Notes: a model not told the origin generated them from the letters alone. A DNA stretch of 64,000 nt from Legionella maioricensis (GCF_023618015.1 NZ_JAJKBJ010000007.1:1-64000), one strand, 5' to 3'. Positions 48,772 through 59,684 are shown, counted from the first letter of the stretch. Numbers and translations: made by a program.

Positions 48772-50529
48772 ATGAAAAAATGTCTCTTTTTACTACTCTT
48801 TTATTTTACAGCTTTTATCATTCATGCTGACCCGCTACCTGCTGCAGAAGTCTTTCAAGTTGAGGTGAAAAAAGTAGATCCTAATACTTTTGTCATTGAC
48901 TGGCAGATAAAGCCCAATTATTTTTTATACAGCGACCGGATCAAATTAATTCCTCAGCCCGACAGCAACATTAATTTAGGAACTCTTCGCTTTCCTAAAA
49001 CGCAGACTAAAACCGATAAAAATGGCCATGTCTATACCGTTTATCGTGATCAATTATCGCTTCCAGTAGGTGTTTTAGGAAACAAGCCCGGGGAAGCTCT
49101 GCTTGATCTTCATTACCAAGGTTGTGCTGATGATGGATTTTGCTACCCACCCGAAGTAAAACAAATTAAATTGTCCATAGATAAAAATTTAGCTTTATCC
49201 GACGTTTCTTTAGAACAAACCACTCATGAAGAAGCAACCCCCAATCCAATAGAACAGCCTGACGAGATTTCTCAAATCTTTGCCACCCATAGCTGGGCCA
49301 TGATCCTCCTTATTTTTTTTGGTTTTGGTTTGCTGCTCTCGTTTACCCCTTGTATCTTACCCATGGTTCCCGTGCTCTCGGGAATTATCGTTGGTCACGG
49401 AAAAACAGTGACTACCCGCAAAGCATTTTTCCTTTCTTTAAGCTATGTGCTGAGTATGTCCGTTACTTATGCACTATTTGGGGCAATAGTCGCCCTACTT
49501 GGAGCCAATCTGCAAATCAGCATGCAATCACCTTGGGCTATTAGTCTATTTAGTTTGATTTTTATTCTTCTTGCTTTATCAATGTTTGGATTTTATGAGT
49601 TCAAATTACCCGATTCCTGGCAAACAAAAATAGCAGGCTCAAATCGTGCCCAAAGAGGTGGTCATTATATTGGAGCTGCAATTATGGGATGTCTGTCCAC
49701 CCTGATATTGTCTCCTTGCGTCACCGCTCCTTTAATTGGTGTCTTAACTTATATCGCTCAAACCAAGAACATACTTTTAGGTAGCCTCACTTTATTTGTC
49801 TTAAGTTTAGGCATGGGAACGCCCTTGCTTCTTATTGGCACTTCAGCAGGAAAATGGTTGCCTGAATCTGGAAGTTGGATGAATGCGGTCAAAGCGTTCT
49901 TTGGAGTATTGCTCCTTGCCGTAGCCATTTACCTGATGGCGCGAATTTTACCGCCTCGACTCATCATGCTTTTTTGGGCATGCCTGTTTATTTTTTCAGG
50001 CATTTATGCAGGCGCCTTAACTCACTCACTGACAAATCGAGAAAAATTCTGTCAAGGGGTGGGAATTATTTTGTTGGGTTATGGATTATTAATCCTGATA
50101 GGCGTCAGCATGGGCTCTACTAATCCCTTACAGCCATTGTCTAATGTAGAGGCAGCAAGTGCTGAGAGCTCTGCGCTTGCTCCCAGACAAATCCAAACCC
50201 TTAGCGGTATTAAGACTGCTCTTAGCGAAGCAAAAGGAACACCTGTAATGCTTGATTTTTATGCTGATTGGTGTGCTTCTTGTAAAGTGATGGAGGCAAC
50301 TACGTTTAAAAACGCACAGGTCAAGAATGCTTTAAGCCGTTTTGAAATCATCAGAATTGATGTTACTGCTAATAATGCTAATGATCAGGCCATAATGAAT
50401 CATTTTAAGGTGGTGGCTCCCCCTACTTATATATTTTTTGATTCGCAAGGCAAAGAACTTGTTCATTTAAAACAGGTCGGTGAAAGCTCTGCGGAAAAAT
50501 TTTTAGGTGTATTAAATCAAGTAAAATAA
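48772..50529 (+). CDS. dsbD: thiol:disulfide interchange protein DsbD
   Basis: 585 residues in three parts: signal peptide plus periplasmic alpha domain with a GCADDGFCYPP cysteine pair; eight hydrophobic helices with TPCILPMVP and LSPCVTAPL carrying the membrane cysteines; and a C-terminal thioredoxin-like gamma domain with the WCASCK motif. It carries electrons from cytoplasmic thioredoxin to periplasmic DsbC, DsbE and similar proteins. Diverges from groES. Confidence 0.95.
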   Translation: MKKCLFLLLFYFTAFIIHADPLPAAEVFQVEVKKVDPNTFVIDWQIKPNYFLYSDRIKLIPQPDSNINLGTLRFPKTQTKTDKNGHVYTVYRDQLSLPVGVLGNKPGEALLDLHYQGCADDGFCYPPEVKQIKLSIDKNLALSDVSLEQTTHEEATPNPIEQPDEISQIFATHSWAMILLIFFGFGLLLSFTPCILPMVPVLSGIIVGHGKTVTTRKAFFLSLSYVLSMSVTYALFGAIVALLGANLQISMQSPWAISLFSLIFILLALSMFGFYEFKLPDSWQTKIAGSNRAQRGGHYIGAAIMGCLSTLILSPCVTAPLIGVLTYIAQTKNILLGSLTLFVLSLGMGTPLLLIGTSAGKWLPESGSWMNAVKAFFGVLLLAVAIYLMARILPPRLIMLFWACLFIFSGIYAGALTHSLTNREKFCQGVGIILLGYGLLILIGVSMGSTNPLQPLSNVEAASAESSALAPRQIQTLSGIKTALSEAKGTPVMLDFYADWCASCKVMEATTFKNAQVKNALSRFEIIRIDVTANNANDQAIMNHFKVVAPPTYIFFDSQGKELVHLKQVGESSAEKFLGVLNQVK

Positions 50530-50582
50530 TAAATAGATTGCAGCGCTAGGGCAAACTTTTATTCCTCAGGATGCCCACATCG

Positions 50583-51260
50583 CTACATTGACATACCAGT
50601 GCTTTCTGCTTCAGGCCCAGCCTTCCAGTCGGCAATAAGATTACTGATATATTGTGATATTTTTTCCCAAAGATCTCGTTTGTCGAATACATCAGCTACT
50701 TCACGACTGGGACAATCAATTTCAAGGCTTTGAATTTCATATCCTTTATCAGTAAAACTATATTGAGTCGTTGTTCTGGCATGATATTTGTTAGGATCCG
50801 TAATGAGGTCCCTTTTTTTACCTTTATCTACTATTTCCTGGTACTTATTATCCTCTTTAACAAGTACACCATCTTCTGTAGAAGTAAAATCAATTCGGGA
50901 TAAAGGATCCGTGCACTTTACTGAATTGCTAGATACAAGATTGGTATTGAAGTTAGTAGCATGCTGTAGGCCTGTCTGATGAAAATTATCCAGAGCATTT
51001 TCCAACAATGCATCTAGCTTATCTCCTTTATATTGACTGAAAAGTGTTGTTTTAAAAAATTCTTTCAGTTCTTTTCTACTCACAAATGGTTCCTGCCTTA
51101 AATCAGATAGTTTAGTACCATTAATATAATATTCACATTTATCTGGAGCTGTTATGAGTCTGTTCCAATCCGATAAAGATTGAATATCTCGTGGTTTGGC
51201 GTCGTTATATTTAAACAGAGTTAAATTTGAGTACTTCCAAAAACTGGGTTTAGGAACCAT
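50583..51260 (-). CDS. hypothetical protein, possible effector
   Basis: 225 residues, soluble, no recognised domain. It is charged and polar with a C-terminal segment ISQYISNLIADWK then an acidic-polar tail (GPEAESTGMSM), a composition often seen in Legionella effectors but not specific. Single gene convergent with dsbD. The start at 51260 is taken by default; no strong ribosome site was identified. Confidence 0.5.
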   Translation of the reverse strand: MVPKPSFWKYSNLTLFKYNDAKPRDIQSLSDWNRLITAPDKCEYYINGTKLSDLRQEPFVSRKELKEFFKTTLFSQYKGDKLDALLENALDNFHQTGLQHATNFNTNLVSSNSVKCTDPLSRIDFTSTEDGVLVKEDNKYQEIVDKGKKRDLITDPNKYHARTTTQYSFTDKGYEIQSLEIDCPSREVADVFDKRDLWEKISQYISNLIADWKAGPEAESTGMSM

Positions 51261-51528
51261 ACACTTTCTCCCCGTCTCTGTGAGTTTATTCTGTATGCTG
51301 GTAAAGAATTATTTATACTGTTCAGAAAACTCAATAAATAACTCAAGCATCATATATATCTTATATAAATGATAGATTATTAAACAATTATTGCCGAATT
51401 ATTATCGCGTAAATTTTTTGTAAAGGAGCGTAATGCCCTCATGCTTCGCCCCTTTCAAACCCAGAATATTTTCTTATCGGATTATTCTCCAGGATTCAAA
51501 AACTATATTCATTCGCATTAAGCATAAA

Positions 51529-51708
51529 TTAAAACGAGACTTGTTTTAATTGCTCCTCCATTTGAATGCTGGTTAAGTTCACGTACTGTTTGTGCTTCAT
51601 CTCCAGCTTCATCTTTTCCTGCATGGCTGTTTTATCTAGTGTTTGATATATTTCCTGCAATTTTTTCAGGGCAAGCAGGCGAGCAATTTCCCCTTTATTT
51701 AAACTCAT
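51529..51708 (-). CDS. small alpha-helical protein
   Basis: 59 residues, beginning MSLNKGEIARLLALKKLQEI and ending EEQLKQVSF, Lys/Glu/Gln-rich with a Met/Lys-rich middle (AMQEKMKLEMKHKQY), so likely one or two amphipathic helices or a short coiled coil. It has GGAG eight bases before the ATG and is read from the strand opposite to rimO. No family recognised. Not an obvious signal peptide or toxin. Codon usage and ribosome site suggest a real gene. Confidence 0.6.
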   Translation of the reverse strand: MSLNKGEIARLLALKKLQEIYQTLDKTAMQEKMKLEMKHKQYVNLTSIQMEEQLKQVSF

Positions 51709-51904
51709 TTATTATTCTCCAGGGCAATTCGGTTGGCTAATATAATATAAATTTTTTCCCCTCAAAAAGGAAAAGCCCTTTATTTTCGCTTTCTTTACAC
51801 GCCTTTAATTTCTTCAACATAATCCTTGAAACTTCACTCTCTCTGTCGACAAACCCACTCAAAAAGCGGTATAATTCGTTCACTTTTTTTACAGATAGAA
51901 TTTT

Positions 51905-53233
51905 ATGAATCATAAGGTCGGGTTTGTTAGTTTAGGTTGTCCTAAAGCGTTGGTAGATTCCGAGAGAATCATTACGCAACTTCGTGCTCAAGGTTATGAG
52001 TTGGTGTCGAGCTATCAGGATGCAGGTGTAGTTGTGATTAATACCTGTGGCTTCATCGACAGTGCCGTAAAAGAGTCTCTGGACACTATTAAAGAAGCAA
52101 TGGCTGAAAATGGTCGCGTTATTGTAACCGGTTGTTTGGGAGCCAAAGCAGATGTCATTAAAGAAGCCTGTCCGGAGGTTCTCCATATTAGTGGAGCTCA
52201 TGCCTATGAGGAAGTAGTTAATGCAGTACACCAGCATTTACCGCCACCGACCGATCCCTTTACTCAACTCATTCCTCCCCAGGGAGTAAAACTAACCCCA
52301 CGTCATTACGCCTATTTAAAAATATCAGAAGGCTGCAATCAAAAATGTACGTTCTGCATTATCCCGACGATGCGTGGCAAATTGCAAAGTTATCCTATGG
52401 CTCAGGTTCTGAGCGAAGCAAAAAAATTAAAAGCTGCTGGCGTCAACGAAATACTGGTTATCTCTCAAGATACCAGTGCCTATGGAGTTGATACACGTTA
52501 TCAAGAGATTGAGTGGCAAGGAAAAACCATCAGTACTCGTTTTTATGATTTATGTCAGCAATTGGGCGAATTAGGTATTTGGGTACGCCTGCATTATGTA
52601 TACCCTTACCCTCATGTGGATGACATTATCCCTTTAATGCGCGATGGTCTGATCCTCCCGTATCTGGATATTCCTTTACAGCATGCTAATTCACGCGTCT
52701 TAAAAGCGATGAAACGCCCGGCAAGTAGTGAGAATACTTTACTGCGCATTGCATCCTGGAGAGAAGTTTGTCCCGATATTACCTTGCGCTCAACCTTTAT
52801 TGTTGGCTTTCCTGGTGAAACAGAAGACGAATTTGCCGAACTATTAGACTTTTTGGAAGCAGCACAATTAGACCGAGTAGGCTGTTTCAAATACTCTCCC
52901 GTTGAAGGAGCAAAAGCTAATGACTTGGCGTCCCCGGTGCCAGAAGAGATAAAAGAAGAACGTTACCATCGTTTTATGCAGCTCCAGGCAGAAATCAGCC
53001 GCAATAAATTGGAACGTAAAATTGGCAGTACTCAGACCGTGCTTGTTGATGAAATAACCGAAGAGCAGATCATAGCCCGCAGTAAAAGTGATGCTCCTGA
53101 AATTGACGGACTGGTCTATCTACCACCCACCCCTGGAATTACCGTAGGTTCTTTTGTTGAAGTCACTATTACGGATAGTGATGATTACGATTTATACGCG
53201 GAAAAAATTAATAATACCGGAATGGCTGATTAG
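51905..53233 (+). CDS. rimO: ribosomal protein S12 methylthiotransferase RimO
   Basis: 442-residue radical-SAM enzyme that methylthiolates the Asp of ribosomal protein S12. Three parts: N-terminal UPF0004 with [15 protein letters not shown] and conserved cysteines, a radical-SAM core with [16 protein letters not shown] (CxxxCxxC), and a TRAM domain at the C-terminus (VLVDEIT...VGSFVEVTI). Length fits RimO rather than MiaB. A low-level upstream promoter is expected in the AT-rich region before 51905. Confidence 0.96.
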   Translation: MNHKVGFVSLGCPKALVDSERIITQLRAQGYELVSSYQDAGVVVINTCGFIDSAVKESLDTIKEAMAENGRVIVTGCLGAKADVIKEACPEVLHISGAHAYEEVVNAVHQHLPPPTDPFTQLIPPQGVKLTPRHYAYLKISEGCNQKCTFCIIPTMRGKLQSYPMAQVLSEAKKLKAAGVNEILVISQDTSAYGVDTRYQEIEWQGKTISTRFYDLCQQLGELGIWVRLHYVYPYPHVDDIIPLMRDGLILPYLDIPLQHANSRVLKAMKRPASSENTLLRIASWREVCPDITLRSTFIVGFPGETEDEFAELLDFLEAAQLDRVGCFKYSPVEGAKANDLASPVPEEIKEERYHRFMQLQAEISRNKLERKIGSTQTVLVDEITEEQIIARSKSDAPEIDGLVYLPPTPGITVGSFVEVTITDSDDYDLYAEKINNTGMAD

Positions 53234-53464
53234 ATTATTTGCCAGGGGGATTGTTCTTCAGTATTGATTAAAGACCATCCCCAAGCCTAGAATTGAATTT
53301 TCTTAAGCTTAATCCCTCTGGCCGCTGTTCCCTTCGATATAATCAAGATACCCACTTGCCAAAGCTCCCCTATTAAACTAATTTTAACATACAGAGATAA
53401 TATTGACTTCGTAATGGACTTTAGTCGTTTTCATCAAGATGCCTCAGTCTAACTGACGATAAGG

Positions 53465-56400
53465 ATGGGTAATTTGGCTATTTATGAGGCGAGCAAACAA
53501 ATCGATGTCTTTGCATACCCTCCAGCGTGGCGTATCGTAGCCCCTCCATTGCTGTTTTCTTTACTTTGTATCCTGTTATATTATTACGCCAACTACCTAG
53601 TCTTTCATGTTGTAACAGAATTTTTCTCCATTGTTGTTGGATTAATAGCAGTCACTGTGGCGACAACCACCATTCAGTTTACGCAAAATCAATTTGTTGT
53701 TGTACTTGCCATAGCATCAGGCTGGTGTGCCGGGATAGATTTCTTTCATTTGCTCGTTTATAAAGGAATGAATTTATTACCTGAACAACCTGTTACGGCA
53801 AGTACCCAATACTGGATTATTGCTCGCTTCCTGCAAGCATTTGCTTTTTTAGTCTCTCCACTTTTTTTATATCGACGCGTCCCTCTTTTTATAATGCACC
53901 TCTTTTTTGGTGGAATTGCCTGCATTTTTAGTGCAGCCATTTTTATGGGCCATTTTCCTGTGACCTTTGTTGAAGGGCAAGGGGTTACCTCATTTAAAAT
54001 CATCTCTGAGCTGTCCATTATCCTGATGCTATTTGCGGCGATGATTTACTATTGGCATGAACGCTTGATGATGACCACCGTTCTATTTTATGCCTTACTG
54101 GCATCGATGATAGCAATGGTTCTATCGGAGTTTTGTTTTATTAATTATACTGATTTGTACAGTATACAGGGTGTGTTTGGCCATCTGTTAAAAATATTTA
54201 CCTGTTGGTTTATTTACGTTGCTCTAGTAATCACTACTTTACGGCAACCGTTTAACATGTTAGCCCGTGCAGCAAGTACTTACGATACGATTCCTGATCC
54301 CACACTCATTATACATACCGATGGGTTGATATATCAGGCAAACGAAGCGGCAGGTCATTTCACCAGCCTGCCCCCAGAAAACCTTGTTGGCCTATCCAGT
54401 CATCTTATGTTTCATAATAGCCATATTCCCCAGGAACAATGTCTTGTATGCAGCCATCTTCCTAAAAAACGAGAGCGTTTTATAACCGAAATTGATAAGG
54501 GAGCCGATGGCTGGATTGAATGCAGCCTGACGCCAATCATATCAATATACTATGATAATACATGGGTGCAGGTCATTCGTGATATTACGGTGCGAAAGCG
54601 ACTGGAAATACAAAAAAACAAACTGTTACTTGAACTTGATAAACGCATCAAAGAACTCCATTGTCTTTATACCGTTGCGACTTTAAATACCAATGAAGAA
54701 GCTTCGATAGAGCATCTATTGAAAGAAGTCGTCACCGTATTGCCTTCTGCATTTCAATTTCCCAATAGAATGGGGGCTCGAATTAGAAGCAATTGGGGAG
54801 TATTTTGCTCTCATAAGAAACTTAAAAAATATTTTTATAATCTGGAAACAGCCCTTGTTATCAATAAAACACTCATAGGAGTAATTGAAGTCTTTTACCT
54901 TGACGAAGCGCCAACCCCTCAAGAGATTTTTTTAAAAGAAGAACAAAACCTCCTAAATGCCGTTGCAAAACAATTAAGCGATGCCATTAACCGCATATTA
55001 ACTTTAAATAAAAACCACAAATTAGTCTACCTCCATGAAATGCTAAGCGCCATTAACCGTTCAGCTCTTCGCTGTACTAATTATGAAGAGTTAATCATGG
55101 GGCTCTTTGATATTATGCTAAAGCGTGGTACCTATAAGGTGCTCTTGATTGCTGTCAAAAACCAACAACTGGACAGTTTCACCCTCATGCATTTTCATGG
55201 CATTAAAACAGAGGATTTAGTCTGTTTAAATCAGGCCATTACTAATCCTGCAGGTTCAATTGGCCATTTTATCAATCAATTGAACAACGGAAAGGTGGTT
55301 AATGTTTCCAAAGGTTCAAATTGGGTAATAGATGAATGGACACACCTCTTAGAGACAATGGAAATTAATGATGGTTTTATTATCCCCTTGCTCTGTGATA
55401 AAAAAATATTTGGGTTTATTGCGGCTTACGGGAAAGATTACAACCATATAAATAGCGAGCAAGAATCACTCTTAAACGAAATTGCATCCGATGCTTCATT
55501 TGCCCTGACTGGATTTATGGCCAATGAACAACGTACGGTTGCAGAAAAAAAAGCAGCAATTTTAGAGCACCGCTTTAGTGAAATATTTATGAAGTCGCCT
55601 TTACCTATCCAGATTATTTCAAAAAAAGATAATAAAATTATTAGCATTAATACCGCCTTTGAAGAATGGCTAGGATATTCTTTAGCGGAAATTAAATCGG
55701 AAACTCATTGGGATGAGCGATTTTTTGGACATGCTGACTCTTCACTAAGTGATGGGCAATGGTGGCAAAATTTACCTTTAAGCAAGACGGAAGAAACGAA
55801 TTTTACCTACCAAGATATTACAGTCTATAGCAGAAGTGGCGCACCTCGAATAGCCCGTATTATTCCTTTATTTTTAGACGATCAGGTTATTTTATTCTGG
55901 ATGGATTTAACGGACATCCGTAATAACGAAGCAGCGTTACGTGAAAAAGAGCAAAATTTTCGTAACGTGATTGAGCAACCATTTACAGGAATTTATGTCC
56001 GCGATCAAAAACATTTTGTTTACCTGAATTCTCGTTTTTGCGAAATGATTGGCTATCAGGCCGAGGAATTGAAAGATAAGAATCTGCACGATTTACTGGT
56101 CAATGATGAAGCTTCCAAGCAAATGGTTATAAAAAACTTTCAGTTGGTTCAAAAATCTCACACCTCGCTGAGTTACCTACTTCCGTTTCAACGTAAAGAT
56201 GGGGTAAAGATTATTTTGGGGGTGCACGGCACACCACTAACCTGGAATGGAAAACCCGCTGTTTTAGCTATCGTGCAAGATGTCACCGAGGCCGAACACG
56301 CCCGTGAGCAAATTAATGATTATGTTATCAAATTAGAACAAGCCATTAAGGGAACATTTAATGCAGTATCTCATATGGTTGAACTGCGCGACCCTTACAC

Positions 56401-56914
56401 AGCAGGGCATGAAAGACGGGTAGGATTAATTGCCAAAGCCATTGCTAAGGAAATAGGCTGGCCCCAGGCACGCTGTGATGCGCTTGAGCTGATGGGACTT
56501 GTTCACGATATTGGCAAAATATCAGTGCCCGCGGAGATACTGTCTAAACCAACTCAATTATCAACTACGGAAAAGGAAATGATGAGGGGGCATGCCCAGG
56601 CAGGCTATGAAATTCTCAAAGACATTAAGTTTGATTCACCGGTTGCTGAAACTATTTTGCAACATCATGAACGAATGGACGGTAGTGGCTATCCCCGAGG
56701 CTTAAAAGGCGATCAAATTATTCCTGAAGCTCGCGTTATAGCGGTTGCCGATGTTCTAGAGTCAATGTCATCTCATCGTCCTTATCGACCCGCCTTAGGT
56801 CTGGAAGCAGCTATAGATGAGCTTTTACGCGGACGAGATAAAATATACGATGCCGAAGTGGTGGATGCGATGATCAGGCTTATTCGCGAAAAGGGGTATC
56901 AAATACCAATTTAG
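53465..56914 (+). CDS. membrane multi-sensor HD-GYP phosphohydrolase
   Basis: 1,149 residues: about 1-265 membrane part with seven or more helices (MASE3-type sensor region), PAS at about 275-385, GAF-like regions at about 405-520 and 535-690, PAS at about 710-830 and 840-950, and HD-GYP at about 960-1149. HD-GYP signature: HDIGKISVPAEIL and HHERMDGSGYP, the metal-binding and GYP residues intact. The family degrades cyclic di-GMP or signals through it. AAGG touches the ATG at 53465, so the TTG at 53474, with AAGGA eight bases upstream, is a plausible alternative start. No GGDEF or EAL domain is fused. Confidence 0.9.
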   Translation: MGNLAIYEASKQIDVFAYPPAWRIVAPPLLFSLLCILLYYYANYLVFHVVTEFFSIVVGLIAVTVATTTIQFTQNQFVVVLAIASGWCAGIDFFHLLVYKGMNLLPEQPVTASTQYWIIARFLQAFAFLVSPLFLYRRVPLFIMHLFFGGIACIFSAAIFMGHFPVTFVEGQGVTSFKIISELSIILMLFAAMIYYWHERLMMTTVLFYALLASMIAMVLSEFCFINYTDLYSIQGVFGHLLKIFTCWFIYVALVITTLRQPFNMLARAASTYDTIPDPTLIIHTDGLIYQANEAAGHFTSLPPENLVGLSSHLMFHNSHIPQEQCLVCSHLPKKRERFITEIDKGADGWIECSLTPIISIYYDNTWVQVIRDITVRKRLEIQKNKLLLELDKRIKELHCLYTVATLNTNEEASIEHLLKEVVTVLPSAFQFPNRMGARIRSNWGVFCSHKKLKKYFYNLETALVINKTLIGVIEVFYLDEAPTPQEIFLKEEQNLLNAVAKQLSDAINRILTLNKNHKLVYLHEMLSAINRSALRCTNYEELIMGLFDIMLKRGTYKVLLIAVKNQQLDSFTLMHFHGIKTEDLVCLNQAITNPAGSIGHFINQLNNGKVVNVSKGSNWVIDEWTHLLETMEINDGFIIPLLCDKKIFGFIAAYGKDYNHINSEQESLLNEIASDASFALTGFMANEQRTVAEKKAAILEHRFSEIFMKSPLPIQIISKKDNKIISINTAFEEWLGYSLAEIKSETHWDERFFGHADSSLSDGQWWQNLPLSKTEETNFTYQDITVYSRSGAPRIARIIPLFLDDQVILFWMDLTDIRNNEAALREKEQNFRNVIEQPFTGIYVRDQKHFVYLNSRFCEMIGYQAEELKDKNLHDLLVNDEASKQMVIKNFQLVQKSHTSLSYLLPFQRKDGVKIILGVHGTPLTWNGKPAVLAIVQDVTEAEHAREQINDYVIKLEQAIKGTFNAVSHMVELRDPYTAGHERRVGLIAKAIAKEIGWPQARCDALELMGLVHDIGKISVPAEILSKPTQLSTTEKEMMRGHAQAGYEILKDIKFDSPVAETILQHHERMDGSGYPRGLKGDQIIPEARVIAVADVLESMSSHRPYRPALGLEAAIDELLRGRDKIYDAEVVDAMIRLIREKGYQIPI

Positions 56915-57083
56915 TAAACTTTAGCTGTCGGGAAACATTGCTGAAATCGCTCTATTCCCTTCTCTATTAAGGAATCTCGAGATGTCGAAGGAGCAATTGT
57001 CAACTGTTCCTCAAGTCAAATAGCCTGAATAAATGTTAACTTGAAATTAAATCGAAATCATATGGGCCATTAACATAATAGTC

Positions 57084-59678
57084 TCATTGATACATAGGGC
57101 CAGATTCTGCATTATTGTTATTCGCGCCCTCACCATTGGCATCAAACCTTTTCTGCCCAAAAAATCTTGGTATGTCTCTTGTACTTAACCTTTTTCTATT
57201 TAATCTATTAGGCTCAGTAGAACTCAATTTTCTGGCGATACATTCAGTTTTTGTTTCATTAGAAGGTAAAACAGGCTCACTATCCTTGCCTCTTATAAAC
57301 ATCCGAACATCATCCAAGCTAATATTATTAGTTGCAGGAATAAAATCAGAGACGGTATCAGCTTCACCGGAAACCTCCTGGCGGTTATTAAGATGTCTTT
57401 GGTGAGTACGTATTTCCTTTTGAATACTACCTAAAGACAGCATTTTCTCCAGATATGATTTCGTACCGCTTTCGTCCATAGACATTAGAATATCTCTTGT
57501 AATGAGAGGAAGAAAAGGAACACTACGCTTACATGTGAGTTGACGAAGATGATAAAAATTCCCATAAGGAGAGATATATTTAAAGAGATCATTCAGTAGT
57601 TCATTATCATTATCTGATAATTTAATTCCTGATGACTCTGAATTTTTAAATGATTGATGAGACAGTGCCTGTATTATCCAGGCAGCACTTTGCAAGTCTT
57701 TACAGGGTTCACCGCATAATTTCAGGGCAGTGCACATATAGAGTTGAAAGACCTTGGTACGTGAACCATCATCAGGATTGGCAGCTGAGACATCATGATA
57801 GACGCGATAATAGAGTCTTTCCGAGAACTCCTGCATTGCAGTAAAATTGGGAGAGGCTTTCTTCTCTTTTGCATTAATTGCCTCTTGCATCAGTTCATAG
57901 AATTTAAGTGTACTAAAATGTAGGCGGTCGTAGTTAAAGATTTCCTCTGATAGAGTTGTGGCATACTCAGCAATCCGATCCGGGCTTTTATCTGACACAC
58001 TGGAGATAAATTTATCATGCTCAATAAGACTATCTGCATTAGAAGGCTTATCAATACTCTCTGATGGGGAACTGTTATCTCTTGTTGCTATCTTGTTTAA
58101 TTTATCAAAAAAGAAACGTGCTGCTTTATTACGATTCATCTTTTCACATTCATATAAGAAGCTTAAATCTAATATCTTTTCGCATTCCCCCATTGCATAA
58201 ATCCCATAGGCCAGTTTAGAAAGCATCAGACTATCAACCTTGATAACCCCTTCCTCGCCCGGACCCGATATAGATTCGTTGCTAAACAACACACTCATTA
58301 ATGATGCGACATTGCAACAATTCGATACCTGACTGACGAGATAAGGCTGAAAGGGAAGATCCTCCGGAGATAAAATCTCTTGAGGTTCTCTTACTTTTGC
58401 AAGATAAGTTGATGCAGAAATACATCCATGAGATGATAAAGAAGTTGTCTTTGCCTTGCTGAAATCTGTTTCAATACTATTTGAACCCGTTAAATCAACA
58501 CCCTCAAGATTTGTATCATTAAGGGATAAACCTTCCAGGTTTGCAAATTGCATCATCGAATTTGAAAATGAATTGTCAGTTCCGAATTTTGTTTGGGTTA
58601 AGTCAATAAAATTGAGTTTCGCTCTATTAAATTTCGTTCCATTTAGTAGGGCGCCCTTAAATTGAGAATCAAAAATGGCGCAGCCATTAAAAGAGGTATT
58701 GGTGAGATCGGCACCATTAAAATTACATCTATTAAAAATAACATCATCAAAAGTAGCCATACTCATGTCAAAATCTCGAAAGTCCAACTGGGTACAATAG
58801 ACAGTAATGTTCTTATTCCCTTGAAAATAAAGATTCGACATATAGCTAAAAAATCTGTCAATTCCAAAATCATAATAATCCAACTGATTATTTCTAAACG
58901 ATTTTAAATACTCCTTAATATCATCCAACGTCGCAAAAATAATGTAAGAACTTTGGTGCGGTATATTATTCTCATCCTGAACTGGTACAAAAGATCCCTT
59001 ACCGATGACTTCATTGTAGATTGAGTTTCGATGACCATATTTTACACATTTGATTTTCTTTTTAGCAGGAGTGTAATATTGGTATCGCTTATTATTGGAT
59101 GCACTTATGGCTCTTACAATTTGCTGCCGCACCCCAATATTACTCATAAATTCTGATACTGATACTTCCTTACTCGAAGTTAGTGCAAGTAGCTTGTTGC
59201 TATTAACTTTTGCTGATTGATTAATACCGGCTAATACGAAGAGTAATTTCAATGAACTCTTATCCAGTGGATTAGAGCGATCTTTAATCCTCTCGTCCTT
59301 TTTTAAAATAGATGTACTGCATTGAGCTATATGATGAGCGAAGCGAATGACGCCCGCATCCGATGATTGGAGCAATCCTAATTGTTCCTCGTAACTTGAA
59401 GCCAATTCATATGCAACTGGTAGAAAATAACTTTTAATATAAGATAAATAGATCAATCGATTTAATTCGGTTGTATTATTTGACTCGAGTGAAAGTGATT
59501 CTTTATTTAACGTTTTCGTCATATCTGCTACGAATAATGATAAAACAGTAGGGGCAGCAGATTTCTGTTTTAAAGATAAGCTGAGCTCGAGGACCGTCTT
59601 TCCAATATATTCAATAAAATGATTAACGAATAACACGGTGTTTGTTTTAACCTGACTGAAATCTTTCTTATCCTTCAT
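57084..59678 (-). CDS. pentapeptide-repeat protein, candidate effector
   Basis: 864 residues from the ATG at 59678 (GAGGG nine bases upstream; an ATG at 59684 is close). Pentapeptide repeats lie at about residues 300-410, with A(D/N)LXX-type units such as FNGADLTNTSF, GALLNGTKF, FANLEGLSL and DLTGS. The flanking regions are helical and Ser/Lys/Asn-rich, with no membrane segment. The C-terminus is polar (NNNNAESGPMYQ). Pentapeptide-repeat proteins occur among Legionella Dot/Icm effectors; the biochemical role is unknown. It stands alone before glnE in the same direction, with a 455-bp gap upstream. Confidence 0.7.
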   Translation of the reverse strand: MKDKKDFSQVKTNTVLFVNHFIEYIGKTVLELSLSLKQKSAAPTVLSLFVADMTKTLNKESLSLESNNTTELNRLIYLSYIKSYFLPVAYELASSYEEQLGLLQSSDAGVIRFAHHIAQCSTSILKKDERIKDRSNPLDKSSLKLLFVLAGINQSAKVNSNKLLALTSSKEVSVSEFMSNIGVRQQIVRAISASNNKRYQYYTPAKKKIKCVKYGHRNSIYNEVIGKGSFVPVQDENNIPHQSSYIIFATLDDIKEYLKSFRNNQLDYYDFGIDRFFSYMSNLYFQGNKNITVYCTQLDFRDFDMSMATFDDVIFNRCNFNGADLTNTSFNGCAIFDSQFKGALLNGTKFNRAKLNFIDLTQTKFGTDNSFSNSMMQFANLEGLSLNDTNLEGVDLTGSNSIETDFSKAKTTSLSSHGCISASTYLAKVREPQEILSPEDLPFQPYLVSQVSNCCNVASLMSVLFSNESISGPGEEGVIKVDSLMLSKLAYGIYAMGECEKILDLSFLYECEKMNRNKAARFFFDKLNKIATRDNSSPSESIDKPSNADSLIEHDKFISSVSDKSPDRIAEYATTLSEEIFNYDRLHFSTLKFYELMQEAINAKEKKASPNFTAMQEFSERLYYRVYHDVSAANPDDGSRTKVFQLYMCTALKLCGEPCKDLQSAAWIIQALSHQSFKNSESSGIKLSDNDNELLNDLFKYISPYGNFYHLRQLTCKRSVPFLPLITRDILMSMDESGTKSYLEKMLSLGSIQKEIRTHQRHLNNRQEVSGEADTVSDFIPATNNISLDDVRMFIRGKDSEPVLPSNETKTECIARKLSSTEPNRLNRKRLSTRDIPRFFGQKRFDANGEGANNNNAESGPMYQ

Positions 59679-59684
59679 ATCCAT

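Noticed and set aside
51481-51493. Second copy of the CCTGGAGAATAAT ribosome-site word
   Set aside because: No start codon follows on the minus strand at a usable distance.
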